From NCBI GenBank assembly GCA_033032865.1, contig JAWHQI010000013.1:62001-126000 (forward strand): 64,000 bases of DNA, written 5' to 3'. The notes below the pieces were generated by a model. It was not told the DNA's origin. It saw only the letters and a list, made by a program, of their open reading frames with translations, and searched no databases. Positions 56,069 through 64,000 of the stretch are shown here, piece after piece (positions within the stretch are counted from its first letter, which is position 1; each line of letters opens with the position of its first letter). The stretch is from Dactylorhiza incarnata (taxonomy: Eukaryota; Streptophyta; Magnoliopsida; Asparagales; Orchidaceae). The position numbers were made by a program, and so were the translations under genes.

Positions 56069-57332
56069 TGTACAACCCCATATTTGCCAAGTGTTTTTCC
56101 GAGACCCAGGGGTCCTTTGGAACATTGTGTGGTAGCATAGTCCCAGGAAGGGAAGAGTAGGGGAAAGGGGGCGAGCGGTGGAGGCGGAGGCATCCCGCTC
56201 ACCCAGCTTGTGTAGGAGGCAAGCAAGAGGGGGGCGAGATCCTCTCGCCACCGCTCGCTGAAGAGGGGGGCCAGCAGTCCCCTTTAGGGGGCGAGCAGGG
56301 AGGGCGGCCAGCCCCCTGGCTCGCCCTAGTCCCCTTTGGGGGCGCGCAGGGAGGGCGGATAGCCCCCTGGCTCGCCCGAGTGCATTTTGGGGGAGAGCAG
56401 GGAGGGCGGCCAGCCCCCTGGCTCGCCCTAGTCCCCTTTGGGGGAGAGCAGGGAGGGCGGCCAGCCCCCTGGCTCGCCCCAGTCCCCTTTGGGGGCGAGC
56501 AGGGAGGGTGGCCAGCCCCCTCGCTCGCCCCAATCCAATTAGGGGGCGAGCAGGGAGGGCGGCCAGCCCCCTGTCTCGCCCCAGTCCCCTTTGGGGGCGA
56601 GCAGGGAGGGAGGCCATCCCCTGGCTCGCCCCAGTCCCCTTTGGTGGTGAGCAGGGAGGGCGACCAACCCCCTGGCTCGCACCAATCCCCTTTGGGGGCG
56701 AGCAGGGAGGGCGGCCAGCCCCCTGGCTTGCACCAATCCCATTAGGGGGGCGTGTAGGGAGGGCGGACAGCCCCTGGCTCGCCCTAGTCCCCTTTGGGGG
56801 CGAGCAGGGAGGGCGGTCAGCCCCCTGGCTTGCCCCAATCCCCTTTGGGGGTCGAGCAGGGAGGGCGGCCAGCCCCCTGGCTCGCCCCAGTCCCCTTAGG
56901 GGGAGAGCAGGGAGGGCGGCCAGCCCCCTGGCTCACCCCAGTCCCCTTTAGGGGCGAGCAGGGAGGGCAGCCAGCCCCCTGGCTCGCCCCAATCCCCTTT
57001 GGTGGCGAGCAGGGAGGGTGGCCAGCCCCCTGGCTCGCCCCAATCCCCTTACCGGGCGAGCAGGGAGGGCGGCCAGCCCCCTAGCTCACCCCAGTCCCCT
57101 TTGGGGGCGAGCACGGATGGCGTCCAGCCCCCTGGCTCGCCCCAATCCCCTTGCTGGGTGAGTAGGGAGGGCGGCCAGCCCCCTGGCTCACCCCAATCCC
57201 CTTAGGGGGATAGCAGGCAGGGAGGCCAGCCCCCTGGCTCGCCCCAGTCCCCTTTGGGGGTGAGCAGGGAGGGCGGCCAGCCCCCTGGCTCGCCCCAATC
57301 CACTTTGGGGGCGAGCAGGGAGGGAGGCCAGC
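56069..57332. mobile_element. Element E: probable LTR with GC-rich tandem array, partial
   Basis: Begins at a TG (TGTACAACCCC) that breaks the Copia C RT in mid-domain. The start resembles chromovirus LTRs (TGTAACANCCC) and is followed by TTTTTCCGAGACCC. About 200 bases of unique sequence lead into a 51-bp tandem array. The array is cut at 57333 by element D. Only one end is seen, so this could also be another kind of insertion. Confidence 0.45.
56275..57332. repeat. 51-bp GC-rich tandem array, about 20 copies
   Basis: Unit starts follow each other by 51 bases (for example 56291, 56342, 56393, 56444, 56495). The unit carries GCGAGCAGGGAGGGCGGCC and CCCCCTGGCTCGCCCC; GCGAGC and GGCTCGC are inverted. 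51 is a multiple of three, so several frames stay open on both strands with a 17-residue repeat. Units differ by single bases. I do not call proteins here. Confidence 0.93.
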
Positions 57333-57499
57333 TGATAAGTAGTATTTTCATAACTTTTTAATAGAAAATTTTGTAAATATTTAATTTGTATTTTCCTTTT
57401 TTATGTCATTTCTAGGTCATAAGTGTTTATTTTGAAATTCTGTTTCTAATTTAGCCTAATTTCAATTTTTGCAGAATTTTGGGACAAATTGGAGAATTT

Positions 57500-57962
57500 G
57501 ACAAGTACACGCCCTAAGTCACGGCCGTGACCAAGGGCGTGTAACCTAAAGATCAGTCCAGAGTCGATGCCGCGCCATTAGAGCTAGTCCACAGCGAGTC
57601 ACGCCCTCGGTCACACTCGTGACCAAGTGTCACGCCTGTGACTAGGGGCGTGTAATATTAGAATCTTCCCATCTGGCTGCTGACGAGACGTGGAGATGCT
57701 GTCGAGAAGTCAACCTAAGTCACGCCCGTGACCCACATGTCACGGCCTTGACTTTCCCGCGTGATCCCTGCTCTGCCGCCGCGCCGAATTCCAGCCCACG
57801 CCGCATTTAATGCAGCCATCCAAATTCACGACCGTGACCCGACATGTCACGCCTGTGACATATCACTTTTCGTCGCGCCGTCCAGAAAGCCCATGCCGCT
57901 GTCGGATCCGATGTGAATAGTTCAGTCATGCCCTTGGTCACGCCCGTGACTGAGGGCGTGTA
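57500..57962 (+). repeat. GTCACG hairpin array in element D LTR
   Basis: The first (57506-57544) pairs TACACGCCC with GGGCGTGTA. Several TCACGCCCGTGAC and related copies follow. The last ends 16 bases before the TATA box. Confidence 0.8.
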
Positions 57963-57977
57963 ATCTGAAATTTTTTC

Positions 57978-57986
57978 CTATAAATT
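57978..57986 (+). promoter_or_regulatory. TATA box of element D LTR promoter
   Basis: CTATAAATT, the same nine bases as in the NA LTR. Confidence 0.55.
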
Positions 57987-58599
57987 CAGAGGCTCTCCTT
58001 GAGTCCAGGGTTCAGAAATTGGGAGTGGGGAAGGTGTTGCTAGAGCTGTTAGTGAGTTTTTCAATGCAATTTTTCATGTCTTTAATCTTTCATGTCTTCC
58101 TTTTCAATTCATGCAATGTTTTAGTTTAACTTTCATGTATTTGTTCTTTTTAAGCTTGTAATTTTCATTTCCCTAGCTTTGTAATTTCTCTTTAAGATTG
58201 TAATAGTTTTGATTTTCAATAAAAATTAGCTTGCTCTCTTTCATTTTCTCTTTCTCCTTAAGTACTTCTCCTTTCATGCAATGTTAAGTTTTCTTTCCTT
58301 TTCCCCCTCCACTATGTTTGAGCATTAAGTCTTTTTATTATCGTTTTAATCATTCACTAAGTTTGCAAAATGTCTCTTTTTAACTAAGTAATCAAAACCT
58401 CCAAAATATCATTAGATAAGATAATAGTGATTTTCCTCAAAGTAGAAGTAATCAACGCGCCACGTGGAATACGACCTTGGTATTTCCAAATATCCTATAC
58501 TATGGACGATAAGGTACACTTGCCTTTATCAGATATAGTTTTGGAGAAAATCTCAACCCTTCACTAAATTTCAAAACCGCAAAATTTATATCAAGTTTT

Positions 58600-58617
58600 T
58601 GGCGCCGTTGCTGGGGA
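58600..58617 (+). other. Element D primer binding site (tRNA-Asp type)
   Basis: TGGCGCCGTTGCTGGGGA, six bases after the LTR. Confidence 0.85.
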
Positions 58618-58752
58618 TTTTGCGTAGATATTTTGAAAAGAGGATAGCTATTAATTTTATCATGTTTCTTTTTATTTTATTTTGCTTTTTCTAAATCTCA
58701 AAAAGAAGAAAAAAATTTAGTTTTTCTTCTTCCTTTCTTCTCTTTTTAGTGT

Positions 58753-60950
58753 ATGACCCGAGGTAGCACTTCGATTCTTCCTTTTGATCCGGAGATCGAG
58801 CGAACCCTTTTGAGGCACCGCCGTTCTCGTGATCAGGGAAATCAAGTAGAATCCGAAGAGTCGATCGGGGACACTAACACAGCAAATATGCATCATAATC
58901 TTAATCCTCCTAATCTTAACGAGCCAAATCCTGAAGAGGACGAGCAACGGACCTTGTCCTATTATGCGCGGCCGAATTTGGAAGGCACACAATCGAGTAT
59001 TGTTCACCCCAAGGTGGCGAACAATAATTTTGAGATCAAGTCCAGCATCATACAAATGGTGCAACAATCGGTGACTTTTGATGGTCAACCGGACGAGGAT
59101 CCAAATTCACATATTTCTTACTTTCTTGAAATTTGCGACACTTTTAAGATCAATGGCGTCACCGATGACGCCATTCGATTACGTCTTTTTTCTTTTTCTT
59201 TGCGGTCTAAGGCCAAGCAGTGGCTGGGCTCCCTACCCAGGGGATCCATCACTACATGGGCCGAAATGGCAGAAAAATTTCTTAATAAATACTTCCCGCC
59301 TTCAAAGACCGCTAAATTGCGCACGGATATTGCGTCGTTCATGCAAATCGACTCGGAGACTCTCTATGACACATGGGAGCGCTTCAAGGAGCTTTTGCGC
59401 TGATGCCCTCACCACGCACTTGCCACTTGGCAACAAGTGCAAATATTTTATAATGGCTTAAATCTCCAAACGAGGCAAATGATTGATGCGGCCGCCGGGG
59501 GGACATTAAATAATAAAACCCTGGTCGACGCTCAAGAGCTTTTCGAAGAGATGGCCAGAAATGCGTACCAATGGAACATGCCCCGAGCGCGGCCTAATAA
59601 GCCGGCCGGAATTTTTGAAATTGACGCAAACGCGAATTTGGCTTTACAAGTTGAGCGCTTAACAAAGCAAGTGGCGGAGATGTCTGCTTCCTCCGCCACT
59701 CCTCCTTGGGCTAATAACATTTTAATTGAAGAACATGTTGACTACATGAGAAATCCGCCTCGGCCTTCCTATAACCCCAACACCGCTCCGTATAACAACA
59801 CATACAATGCGGGTTATAGGAATCATCCAAATTTCACATGGAGCAACCAAGGAAATGCTTAGCGTCCTATGAATTTAAATCAACCTCCCCCTAATCAACT
59901 TCTTAACTTAGCTCCGCCTCCAAATTTGATTTCTCAAAATTTTAATCCACCCGGTTTTCCACCGCAACATCAAAAACTCTCTCCGATTGAAGAGGTTTTT
60001 GCAAAATATGTTGCTACAAATGAAACGAACATCCGGAACCTTACCGGATTGATCAAAAATTTAGAGAATCAAGTGGGCCAGCTCGCAAAGATGATTTCTG
60101 AGCGTCAACAAGGAGCACTACCGGGGAATACCGAGCAAAATCCAAAGGAGAGCGCGCACGCAATTACACTCCGAAGCGGGAAGGAGGTGGTTCAAAAACA
60201 GGACGAACCCAAGGTAATTTCCTCTCCTCCTCCTCCTACTTTTAATTCATCTTCGAATTTGCCCACTACGAAAGCACCGCACACTTATATTTTAACTCCG
60301 CACGCTCCTACTTCTAATATTCCGTATCCATCTAAATTTAAAAATGAAAGCGCCGAAAAAAATTATAAAAAAATTTTGGATGTTTTAAAACAAATCCATA
60401 TTAATGTACCTTTCTGCGAGGCTATCTCACAAATGCCTAAGTATGCGAAATATCTTAAGGAGTTGCTCTCCAATAAGAAAACGTTAGAAGATATTTCGCA
60501 TATTTCTTTAAACGCAGAATGCTCCGCGGTTGTACTCAACAAATTGGCTAAAAAAAGCAAATGACCCGGGACGGTTTTCCATCCCATGTCTATTTGGCAA
60601 TTCGTTAGTAAATCACGCCTTAGTGGATCTTGGAGCAAGCATCAACCTTATGATGTTTTCTTTGTTCAAAAAGCTAGGTCTAGGAAATCCAAGGCCCACT
60701 CGAATGAGTATCCAATTAGCGGATCATTCTTTAAAATATCTGATAGGAATAGTGGAGGAGGTGCTCGTCAAGGTTGACAAATTCATCTTCCCGGTGGATT
60801 TTGTCATTCTTGACATCGAAGAGGATGCCAAAGTACCCCTCATACTCGGTCGCCCCTTCCTTGCCACCTCCCGCGCTATTATAGACGTAAGTAACCGAAA
60901 GCTCCTCCTACGGGTTGGAGACGATGAAGTTACTTTCGGCATAAATTCCT
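58753..60950 (+). pseudogene. gag: Element D Gag-protease, broken
   Basis: ATG at 58753 (MTRGSTSILPFDPEIERTLL), matching the Athila gag start. Capsid part: FLEICDTFKINGVTDDAIRL, SITTWAEMAEKFLNKYFPP. Breaks: TGA at 59401 within the capsid, TAG at 59860, and a frameshift near 60548 at an A-rich run. The coiled segment (LIKNLENQVGQLAKMISERQ) and the protease (LVDLGASINLMMFSLFKKLG, LGRPFLATSRAIIDV; 60610-60890) are readable. Residues after the protease run into pol without a stop. No CCHC knuckle is seen. Confidence 0.9.
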
Positions 60951-63900
60951 CGATGCGGAATACGCTAGAAAACGACGATTCGTGTTTTTACTTGGAAGAG
61001 TGTAGTGAGTTCGATTCATCCCTCGAGTTAGTTTCATCGGCGAGTAGTGATTCCGAGCCCGTAGAGCTCTTTTATGATGAAGAAGAAGTTTCTCACCCCA
61101 CACCACCCGAACCATTACTTTTAGAAAAATTAAAAATCAAGACTTCTTATGAAGAACCACCCGAATTAGAGTTGAAACAACTCCCCCCTCACCTTAAATA
61201 CTTGTTGTTGGAAAAAGAGTCTAAGCTACCCATCATCATTTCATCCGATCTTAGCAACTCAGAAATTTCTGAGTTGACTATAGTCTTAAGAAAGCACCGC
61301 CACGCAATTGCGTGGCAATTATCGGATATTAAGGGTATAAACCCATCTTTCTGCACTCATAAAATCTTTCTTGAAGAAAATTCCCGCAACTCAGTCCAGC
61401 CTCAACGACGACTAAACCTGAACATGAAAGAAGTCGTTAAGGCCGAAGTTATAAAACTTCTGGATGCGGGAATCATCTACCCGATATCAGATAGTACTTG
61501 GGTTAGCCCAGTACAAGTCGTGCCAAAGAAAGGTGGTGTCACGATAGTTGCTAACGAAAACAACGAATTGATCCCAACCCGTACTATTATGGGTTGGCGG
61601 ATGTGCATCGACTATCGGAAATTAAATGATGCCACCCGCAAGGATCACTTCCCTCTACCATTTATCGACCAAATTTTAGAGCGCCTCTCGGGTCACTCCT
61701 ACTACTGTTTTCTCGATGGTTTGTCGGGATAGTTCCAAATCCCGATTTCGCCCGACGACCAAGAGAAAACCACTTTCACTTGTCCCTTTGGCACCTTCGC
61801 TTATCGAAGGATGCCATTCGGTCTTTGTAACGCGCCAGCTACATTCCAAAGATGTATGCTGGCAATATTTGACGAGTTAGTGGAGGAGGTGATGGAAGTA
61901 TTTATGGACGATTTTTCCGTGTACGGGAGATCATTTGAAAACTGTTTAAAAAATCTCGAGCGCGTGTTGCAGCGATGTGAGGAAATGAATTTAGCGCTTA
62001 ATTGGGAGAAATGCCATTTTATGGTCAAGGAAGGACTAGTCCTTGGCCATAAAATTTCGGGCAAGGGGATCGAGGTCGATAGGGCCAAGATTGAAGTAAT
62101 TGAAAAACTCCCCCCTCCCACAAGCGTAAAAGCTATTAGGAGTTTCCTAGGCCACGCGGGGTTCTATCGGCGCTTTATACAAATTTTTTCCAAAATCACA
62201 AAGCCGTTAACCCATCTTCTCGAGAAAGAATCATCTTTTCTTTTTAACGATGAATGTAATTTAGCCTTTCAACTTATCAAAGAGAAACTTATAAACTCCC
62301 CGATTCTAGTCGCCCCAGATTGGTCGCTCCCTTTTGAAATCATGTGCGACGCGAGTGATATTGCGGTTGGTGCCGTTTTAGACCAACGGGTGAATAAGTA
62401 TTTTCACCCGATCAATTATGCGAGCAAAACACTCACGTCGGCACAAGCAAACTACACAACGACTAAGAAGGAACTTCTAGCAATCGTTTTCACCTTCGAT
62501 AAGTTTAGGTCGTATATCACTCTCTCAAAAGTTATCGTCTTCACAGATCACTCCGCGCTTAGGTATCTCTTGAGTAAATCGGACGCCAAGCCTCGTCTTT
62601 TGCGATGGATCCTCCTCTTGCAGGAGTTTGACTTAGAGATCCGGGATAAAAGAGGAGCCAAAAACTTGGCGGCCGATCACCTTTCTCGTTTAGAAAATCC
62701 CTCCTCGGAAGCATTAATAGAGGCCGACATTAACGATAAATTTCCCGAAGAGCGCCTCCTAGCTCTCGAAAATATTAATTCATCTTCTACCCCCTGGTTT
62801 GCGGATTTGGCTAAGTATTTAGTAGCCCGGGTCCTGCCAAAAGAATTCTCGAGTCAGCAAAAGAAGAATTTCTTTTCTGATTTAAAGAATTACTTCTGGG
62901 ACGACCCCTTTTTATTCCGTGTATGTGCAGACCAGGTTGTGAGTAGATGTGTTTCAAGTGAGGAAGGCCTTAAAATTTTACGTCATTGCCATGAGGGACC
63001 CACCGGTGGTCATTATCATTCGAACCGAACCGCGAGGAAGGCGCTGGAGGCGGGCTTTTATTGGCCCACGCTCTTCAAAGATGCTCACACCCTTGTGAGT
63101 ACTTGCGATAGCTGCCAGCGGTCGGGGAACATCTCTCGTCGGGATGAGATGCCCCAAAACATTTTCTTAGAATGCGAAATTTTTGACCTTTGGGGTATCG
63201 ATTTTGTTGGTCCTCTCCCTCCCTCTTTTTCAAATAAATATATTCTAGTGGCGGTCGACTACGTATCAAGGTGGGAGGAAGCGCAAGCTCTCCCCACCAA
63301 CGATGCGCGAGTCGTCGTTAATTTCTTAAAAAAGTTATTTTCTCGATTTGGCACGCCGCGCGCTATTGTGAGTGATCGGGGCACCCATTTTTGCAATAGT
63401 CAATTTACAAAAATTTTAGCAAAATATGATGTCACGCACAAATTATCCACCGCATATCACCCACAAATGAGCGGCCAAGTCGAAGTTGTTAATCGAGAAT
63501 TAAAACGGATTTTAGAAAAAACAGTTTCTATTAATCGGAAGGATTGGGCAATAAAGCTCGATGATGCGCTATGGGCCTATCGAATGGCGTACAAGACCGC
63601 TATCAGTTGTACACCGTATCGAATTGTTTATGGCAAGGTGTGCCACCTTCCGGTCAAATTAGAACACCGCAAATTTTGGGCGCTTAAATTTTTAAACCTC
63701 GATTCCACTCTAGCGGGAGAACAAAGAAAATTCCAAATGAACGAATTAGATGAGTGGCGAGCGAATGCGTATGAGAGCAAAAAATTATATAAGGAGCGAA
63801 CAAAGTCTTATCACGATAAGCATATAAAATTTCCAAAAACTTTTTCGCCGGGCGATCTCGTCCTCCTTTATAATTCCCGCCTTCGCCTTTTTCCGGGAAA

Positions 63901-64000
63901 CCTAAAATCCCGATGGTCCGGACCCTTTATTGTTAAAGAGGTTTGGTCCTATGGGACAATTTTAATTTCCCGCCCGGAAAAAGTTACCTTCAAAGTTAAC
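60951..64000 (+). CDS. pol: Element D pol (RT, RNase H, integrase), runs off window
   Basis: One frame continuous with the protease, with a single TAG at 61730 (LSG-FQIP). From 61733 it is open for 756 codons to the window end. [22 protein letters not shown] (61455), [29 protein letters not shown] (61901). RNase [30 protein letters not shown]. Integrase: HHCC ([20 protein letters not shown], 62980-63120), catalytic D in GIDFVGP (63200), D in SDRGTHF (63373), E in GQVEVVNRE (63475), and the C-terminal [15 protein letters not shown]. All catalytic residues are present, so pol is nearly intact while gag is not. Confidence 0.92.

Larger units (their letters stand above)
57333..58593 (+). repeat. 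Element D 5' LTR (1261 bp)
   Basis: TGATAAGTAG to TTATATCA. It has GTCACGCCCGTGAC-type hairpins (57500-57962) and CTATAAATT at 57978. The end is set by the primer site six bases on. Confidence 0.88.
57333..64000 (+). mobile_element. Element D: Athila-type Ty3 retrotransposon, right end outside
   Basis: Inserted in the 51-bp array. Contains 5' LTR, tRNA-Asp-type primer site, gag-protease and pol up to the window end within the integrase C-terminal region. Its proteins closely resemble the minus-strand Athila element, but its LTR is different except for shared hairpins. Confidence 0.92.

Noticed and set aside
56066..57205. Several long Gly/Pro/Arg-rich reading frames on both strands
   Set aside because: They arise from the 51-bp tandem array, whose period is a multiple of three; no start context or domain supports a protein.

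Overview
This is repetitive DNA from a large, transposon-rich flowering-plant genome. I see no host gene, tRNA or rRNA. Everything recognisable is mobile DNA: Ty3/gypsy elements (Athila type, Tekay/Del-type chromovirus, and a non-autonomous element with a tRNA-Asp-type primer site), Ty1/copia elements of SIRE-like type, and one hAT DNA transposon. Plant-specific lineages, tRNA-iMet and tRNA-Asp primer sites, polypurine tracts, TG...CA termini and 5-bp target duplications support this.

Layout. The oldest layer is a decayed chromovirus. The 3' part of its 5' LTR is 1-2581. Its interior survives as 2582-4159, 31143-32169 and 36799-37238, and its 3' LTR starts at 37239. Four insertions into it built the window. 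(1) Copia A, 4160-31137 (duplication CTCGT), holds in its gag an Athila element on the minus strand, 5975-23325 (ATGTA). The Athila 3' LTR in turn holds a young non-autonomous element, NA, 7375-14169 (TGACC). (2) Element N, 32170-36798, a deleted minus-strand copia, splits the chromovirus integrase. (3) Copia B starts at 37291 in the chromovirus 3' LTR. Its 5' LTR carries a hAT transposon (about 37999-41634). (4) B's 3' LTR is split by Copia C at 50758. C's reverse transcriptase is split at 56069 by a GC-rich 51-bp tandem array in what looks like another LTR (E), and that array is split at 57333 by a second Athila-type element (D), which runs off the window. The deepest chain is chromovirus > B > C > E > D.

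State of the genes. Most gag-pol genes are broken by stops and frameshifts. The exceptions are the NA element, with nearly identical LTRs and an intact 413-codon reading frame carrying two zinc knuckles, and the D pol gene, which is open for 756 codons to the window end. B carries an extra reading frame after pol (48542-49903) with an RG-rich patch, just downstream of a splice-acceptor-like site.

Most interesting signals. B repeats a 21-nt hairpin module (GCGTCGA-N7-TCGACGC) in its LTRs, upstream of its extra ORF, and seven times at an exact 33-nt period inside the gag coding region. C shows a weaker parallel with a different motif at the same place in its gene. A ~90-nt sequence occurs twice in the Athila element, with a compensatory change in its closing stem, and a relative lies in the same sense orientation in the chromovirus LTR. 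Several unrelated LTR families carry family-specific, CpG-rich palindrome arrays just upstream of a TATA box.
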